Assembly: GCF_030285785.1 (NCBI RefSeq)
Contig: NZ_CP127247.1
Location: forward strand, 1,201,501 to 1,265,500
DNA from: Parasedimentitalea psychrophila
GTDB taxonomy: Bacteria > Pseudomonadota > Alphaproteobacteria > Rhodobacterales > Rhodobacteraceae
DNA length: 64,000 nucleotides
Reading direction: 5' to 3'
A model generated the notes under the pieces. That model saw only the letters and a list, made by a program, of their open reading frames with translations, searched no databases and was not told where the DNA came from. Made by a program: the position numbers and the translations under genes. Each line of letters begins with the position of its first letter. Within the stretch, counting starts at the first letter, position 1. This document shows positions 60,643 to 64,000 of the stretch, in pieces.

Positions 60643-62772
60643 CTAGTTTGCGCTCTGTTTCGCAGGATAATCCCGCAGTCGTTCAACCGCGGCCACGTCA
60701 TTTTCTGCCTCCAGCATCAAAATCAGCGAATGCAACTGTTCAACATCGCGCAGCTCGACGTTTATCACCAAACGGTAAAAGTCTGGTTTCCGGTCGATAA
60801 ATTCCAAGTCCGAGATATTGGCCTTTTTCTCGCCAATCAATGTGCAAATTCGTCCCAGTACCCCGGCATCATTACCAATGGTCAGCCCCAGGGTCACGCC
60901 GTAAACCGCAGGGTGATTGCCGCTATGCCAATGCACGTCTACCCAGCGCTCTGGCTGATCTTCGTAATTGCTCAGATGGTCACAATCTGCCGCATGAACC
61001 ACCACACCGCGACCGCGATATGTGATCCCGATGATCCGCTCACCGGGCAGCGGCTGACAGCAGGCGGCGCGTTCAAAGCCTTGCCCCGGCTCCAGGCCGA
61101 TCACCGCGCGGCGCGGTGAGATCTCATCGCTCTTGTCGGGAACCAGATCCGGGTAAACCGCCTGCACCACATCATGGCCGGTGATTTCAGCAGACCCAAG
61201 ACGCGCCAGCAGTTCATGGGCGTTGCCCAGCCGCAAGGCCCGCGCCGCAGTCTCCAGCGTTTTATCGGTGGCCTTGCGGCCAACATGCTCAAACGCCGAC
61301 CGCGCAAGCTCATGGCCCAGCTTGACAAACCGCTCACGGTCCGCATCCCGCAAGGCGCGGCGGATGGCGGTCCTTGCCTTGCCGGTGGTGGCAATCTCCA
61401 GCCAGCTGACCTGAGGCGTCTGACCTTCGGCGGTGATGATCTCCACCGATTGGCCATTGCGCAGCCGGGTCCACAGCGGCACCCGAATGGCATCCACCTT
61501 GGCCCCGACACAGGCATGGCCGATCCGGGTGTGGATCGCATAGGCATAGTCGATCGGCGTCGCCCCCTTGGGCAGCTTGATCACATCACCCTTGGGGGTG
61601 AAGCAGAACACCTGATCCGAATACATCTCCAGCTTGACTGCTTCGAGGAATTCGTCGTGATCCTCTTCGGCGTCGAACTGTTCAGTCAGCGAGGCAATCC
61701 ATTTGGCCGGGTCCACCGCAAAGGGGTTCTGGGTGCGCACCCCATCCCGGTACGACCAATGGGCCGCCACCCCGGTTTCGGCAACGTCATGCATCTGCCG
61801 GGTGCGGATCTGCACCTCGACCCGCTTGCCGTCGCGCCCCGACACCGTGGTGTGGATTGACCGGTAGCCGTTTGATTTCGGCTGGCTGATATAATCCTTG
61901 AACCGTCCCGGAACTGCCCGCCAGCGCTGGTGAATAGCACCCAACGTGCGATAACTGTCTTCCTCGGTGGCGGTGATGATGCGGAATCCATAGATGTCGG
62001 ACAGCCGCGAGAAGCCCTGATCCTTTTCCTGCATCTTGCGCCAGATCGAATAAGGTTTCTTGGCGCGGCCAAATACTTCGGCTTCGATGCCCGCCTTTTC
62101 CAGCTCGCTGCGCATATCGCCGGTGATACGATGGATCACATCGCCGGTTTCGCGTTGCAGGGTGATAAAGCGGCGAATGATCGACTGGCGGCCCTCGGGG
62201 TTGAGCACCCGAAAGGCCAGATCCTCCAGCTCTTCGCGCATCCACTGCATCCCCATGCGACCGGCCAGCGGCGCATAGATATCCATCGTCTCATGGGCTT
62301 TTTGCGCCTGTTTGTCCGGCCGCATCGCCTTGATGGTGCGCATATTGTGCAACCGGTCGGCCAGCTTGACCAGAATCACCCGCAGGTCCTTGGACATCGC
62401 CATGAACAGCTTGCGAAAATTCTCGGCCTGTTTGGTTTCCCGGCTGGACAGCTGTAGATTGGTCAGCTTGGTGACACCGTCGACCAGTTCGGCGACCTCT
62501 TTGCCGAACCGTTCCGAGACCTCTTCGTAGTTGGCCTTGGTGTCTTCGATGGTGTCATGCAGCAGCGCGGTGATGATGGTGGCATCATCCAGCCGCTGTT
62601 CGGTCAGGATGGCAGCAACCGCAACCGGATGGGTGAAGTAGGGTTCACCCGAATGCCGGAACTGGCCCAGATGCATCTCTTCACCATAGGCAAAAGCCTC
62701 GGCGAGCCGCTGTTCGTTGGTCTTGGGATTGTAGTTGCGGACCAGCGCAATCAGATCTTCAGTTGATATCAT
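60643..62772 (-). CDS. rsh: Bifunctional (p)ppGpp synthetase/hydrolase (RelA/SpoT homologue)
   Basis: Stringent-response enzyme, 709 residues. The hydrolase HD domain shows RHSGEPYFTHPVAVA and ALLHDTIEDT, so hydrolysis is likely intact. The synthetase domain has GRFKDYISQPKSNGYRSIHT. TGS (about 385-445) is followed by the helical region and the C-terminal ACT. This is the single long RSH typical of alphaproteobacteria. rpoZ is 32 bases upstream, the same linkage as spoT-rpoZ in E. coli. Confidence 0.96.
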   Translation of the reverse strand: MISTEDLIALVRNYNPKTNEQRLAEAFAYGEEMHLGQFRHSGEPYFTHPVAVAAILTEQRLDDATIITALLHDTIEDTKANYEEVSERFGKEVAELVDGVTKLTNLQLSSRETKQAENFRKLFMAMSKDLRVILVKLADRLHNMRTIKAMRPDKQAQKAHETMDIYAPLAGRMGMQWMREELEDLAFRVLNPEGRQSIIRRFITLQRETGDVIHRITGDMRSELEKAGIEAEVFGRAKKPYSIWRKMQEKDQGFSRLSDIYGFRIITATEEDSYRTLGAIHQRWRAVPGRFKDYISQPKSNGYRSIHTTVSGRDGKRVEVQIRTRQMHDVAETGVAAHWSYRDGVRTQNPFAVDPAKWIASLTEQFDAEEDHDEFLEAVKLEMYSDQVFCFTPKGDVIKLPKGATPIDYAYAIHTRIGHACVGAKVDAIRVPLWTRLRNGQSVEIITAEGQTPQVSWLEIATTGKARTAIRRALRDADRERFVKLGHELARSAFEHVGRKATDKTLETAARALRLGNAHELLARLGSAEITGHDVVQAVYPDLVPDKSDEISPRRAVIGLEPGQGFERAACCQPLPGERIIGITYRGRGVVVHAADCDHLSNYEDQPERWVDVHWHSGNHPAVYGVTLGLTIGNDAGVLGRICTLIGEKKANISDLEFIDRKPDFYRLVINVELRDVEQLHSLILMLEAENDVAAVERLRDYPAKQSAN

Positions 62773-62804
62773 TTCCGGTCCGCAGCCTTATTTATATATG
62801 CGGC

Positions 62805-63158
62805 TCAGCCCTGTCCTTGGGCTTCCATCAGCGCCCGAAGAAGCTTTTCTTCGGACATGTCGTCATCGGCCGGCTTGTCAGCCTCGCCACCCATCAACAG
62901 CGCCATCGAATCCTCTTCGGGCTCATCGACTTCGATCTGCGTCTGGTTGCTCTCGATCAGCCGTTCACGCAGCGCATCGGCGCTTTGTGTTTCGTCGGCG
63001 ATTTCACGCAGGGACACGACAGGGTTCTTGTCATTGTCACGCTCAACGGTGATCGGCGCACCGGCCGCAATCTCACGAGCGCGATGGGCTGCCAGCATCA
63101 CCAGCTCAAAGCGGTTGGGAACTTTATCAACGCAGTCTTCAACCGTTACGCGGGCCAT
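62805..63158 (-). CDS. rpoZ: DNA-directed RNA polymerase subunit omega
   Basis: 117-residue omega subunit that helps fold beta' and, in E. coli, forms part of a ppGpp site. It begins [20 protein letters not shown], with [12 protein letters not shown], and carries an acidic C-terminal extension (EPEEDS...[16 protein letters not shown]). TGGAGAG precedes the ATG. Its linkage with rsh is functionally sensible. Confidence 0.97.
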   Translation of the reverse strand: MARVTVEDCVDKVPNRFELVMLAAHRAREIAAGAPITVERDNDKNPVVSLREIADETQSADALRERLIESNQTQIEVDEPEEDSMALLMGGEADKPADDDMSEEKLLRALMEAQGQG

Positions 63159-63252
63159 CAGCGACTCTCCAAATGAGTAAGGATCCAGAACGCTGGTGTG
63201 TAAGCCCGATTCTGCGCCTTGACAAGCGTTGAATACGACAGTTTCGCCCCCG

Positions 63253-63822
63253 TCATAGCGGCTGCACCTCGGCAACCGCAGCTTTCGGCAAGGCGGCCAA
63301 CATTTCACGCGCCGACAGACCCAGCACCGGATGCTGCCAATCCGGGGCGATGTCGCACAGCGGCACCAGCACAAATCCACGATCCTGCAGACGCGGGTGC
63401 GGCAATATCAGCTGCTCAGGCGCCCGGCGTGTCTGAGCAGCCAGCGGCAGAGCCTGCCAGTGCCGATAGGTGGCCAGATCGGGCGACACCTGATCCTCGC
63501 GGGCAATGAGATCCAGATCCAGGGTCCGCATCCCCCAACGCTGCTCCCGGACCCGCGCAAACTGCGCCTCGACATCATGCAAAATCGCCAACAGATCCGC
63601 TGACGAGATATCCGTACTGAGCTGTATTACCGCATTGACATAGTCAGGCCCCGCCCCGGCGGGAAAACACGGTGTGTGAAAAAAGCGAGACAGTAACTGT
63701 ACATACAATCCGCGACGGGAAAGCTCTGCAATGGCAGAGACTAACGTGCTTTGCGGCGCTCCGGCTGCCGAGGGCAGGTTTCCGCCGAGTGCGATTAACG
63801 ATTTTGACCGGAATTCGGTCAT
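63253..63822 (-). CDS. folK: 2-amino-4-hydroxy-6-hydroxymethyldihydropteridine diphosphokinase
   Basis: HPPK of folate synthesis, moving pyrophosphate from ATP to the pterin. 189 residues. [11 protein letters not shown] opens the fold, RFFHTPCFP follows, and the signature [13 protein letters not shown] holds the paired aspartates for magnesium. [16 protein letters not shown] is the second signature. The ATG at 63822 has GGGG six bases ahead; an ATG four codons earlier (63834) is possible. Confidence 0.95.
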   Translation of the reverse strand: MTEFRSKSLIALGGNLPSAAGAPQSTLVSAIAELSRRGLYVQLLSRFFHTPCFPAGAGPDYVNAVIQLSTDISSADLLAILHDVEAQFARVREQRWGMRTLDLDLIAREDQVSPDLATYRHWQALPLAAQTRRAPEQLILPHPRLQDRGFVLVPLCDIAPDWQHPVLGLSAREMLAALPKAAVAEVQPL

Positions 63823-63961
63823 TTTTGACCCCATTTCATATATGCATTACACTTGCAGCAAGTGACAAATAACTTACATTAAGTCCACTCGCATCGTGTA
63901 ATTTTAGCATTCACTCACGGACCACTCAGCAAGGTGCGATTTATACCGGAAGGACATTATT

Positions 63962-64000
63962 ATGTTTTACAAAGACGAACGGCTAGCGCTGTTCATCGAT
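63962..64000 (+). CDS. Start of a probable NYN-domain (LabA-like) protein, cut by window end
   Basis: Thirteen codons, MFYKDERLALFID, follow GGAAGGA and an ATG. The LALFID opening, where Asp starts the FIDGxN motif, is typical of LabA/NYN-domain RNases. It faces folK across a 139-base gap. Only the N-terminus is visible, so the call is provisional. Confidence 0.6.
   Translation, partial: MFYKDERLALFID

Overview
The window is a gene-dense, GC-rich stretch of chromosome from an alphaproteobacterium, most likely Rhodobacteraceae (Roseobacter group). This rests on several gene sets and orders typical of that group: RpoH2-type sigma-32 beside ChaN and CoaBC; twin-TM/HIG1 protein, cob(I)alamin adenosyltransferase, etfB and etfA; ChvI-ChvG-short HprK-RapZ-PTS; a DUF6473 protein; and a methylsuccinyl-CoA dehydrogenase of the ethylmalonyl-CoA pathway. 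Species cannot be fixed from sequence reading alone. Nearly all of the window is ordinary core genome. I found no defence system, prophage, CRISPR array or biosynthetic cluster.

Layout. 1-5966 (minus): amino-acid ABC transporter (binding protein and a permease cut by the window edge), a MoeB-like E1 enzyme with a membrane extension, dut, coaBC, chaN, rpoH2. 6241-9695 (plus): cobU, a CobC-like phosphatase, GST, comM. 9879-12311 (minus): gshB, yraN, rsmI, divergent from an LpoA-like lipoprotein followed by glnD and murJ. 18116-20234: a rhomboid-fold protein that lacks its catalytic residues, then trpS and a cold-shock gene. 20418-26629: a phenylacetate catabolism block (tetR, paaK, paaI, paaG on minus; paaZ, paaX on plus) around a bidirectional promoter with an inverted-repeat operator. 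27752-29829: a gene-poor, patchy segment between tRNA-Met and tRNA-Trp holding a sulfotransferase, a probable frameshifted remnant, a 7-bp tandem repeat and the tail of an IS3-type transposase; this is the only clearly accessory region. 29975-43063: acyltransferase, tuf, a lipoprotein, parC, SH3 protein, SDR, HIG1 protein, adenosyltransferase, etfBA, DUF6473, 3-hydroxybutyryl-CoA dehydrogenase, a second acyltransferase. 43099-49484: ptsH, EIIA-Man, rapZ, hprK, chvG, chvI, divergent from pckA. 49549-53617: GFA protein, CDF metal transporter, TSUP exporter, mcd. 53764-63822: SGNH hydrolase, recO, small proteins, era, rnc, lepB, acpS, pdxJ, DUF2062 protein, rsh, rpoZ, folK. The first codons of a probable NYN-domain gene end the window.

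Functional links. Carbon metabolism recurs: phenylacetyl-CoA breakdown, ETF and 3-hydroxybutyryl-CoA dehydrogenase, methylsuccinyl-CoA dehydrogenase, PEP carboxykinase, and a ChvGI/HprK/PTS module next to pckA. B12 supply (cobU, CobC-like phosphatase, adenosyltransferase) fits the B12-dependent mutases of the ethylmalonyl-CoA pathway.

Non-coding structure is the more unusual part. Two families of dispersed intergenic palindromic elements each occur three times (9797/11317/30759 and 30921/40032/50079); the second always sits a few bases after a stop codon. There is also a 15-bp tandem repeat starting inside the comM stop codon, a pair of 13-bp direct repeats 21 bp apart between chvI and pckA, and several long perfect hairpins.
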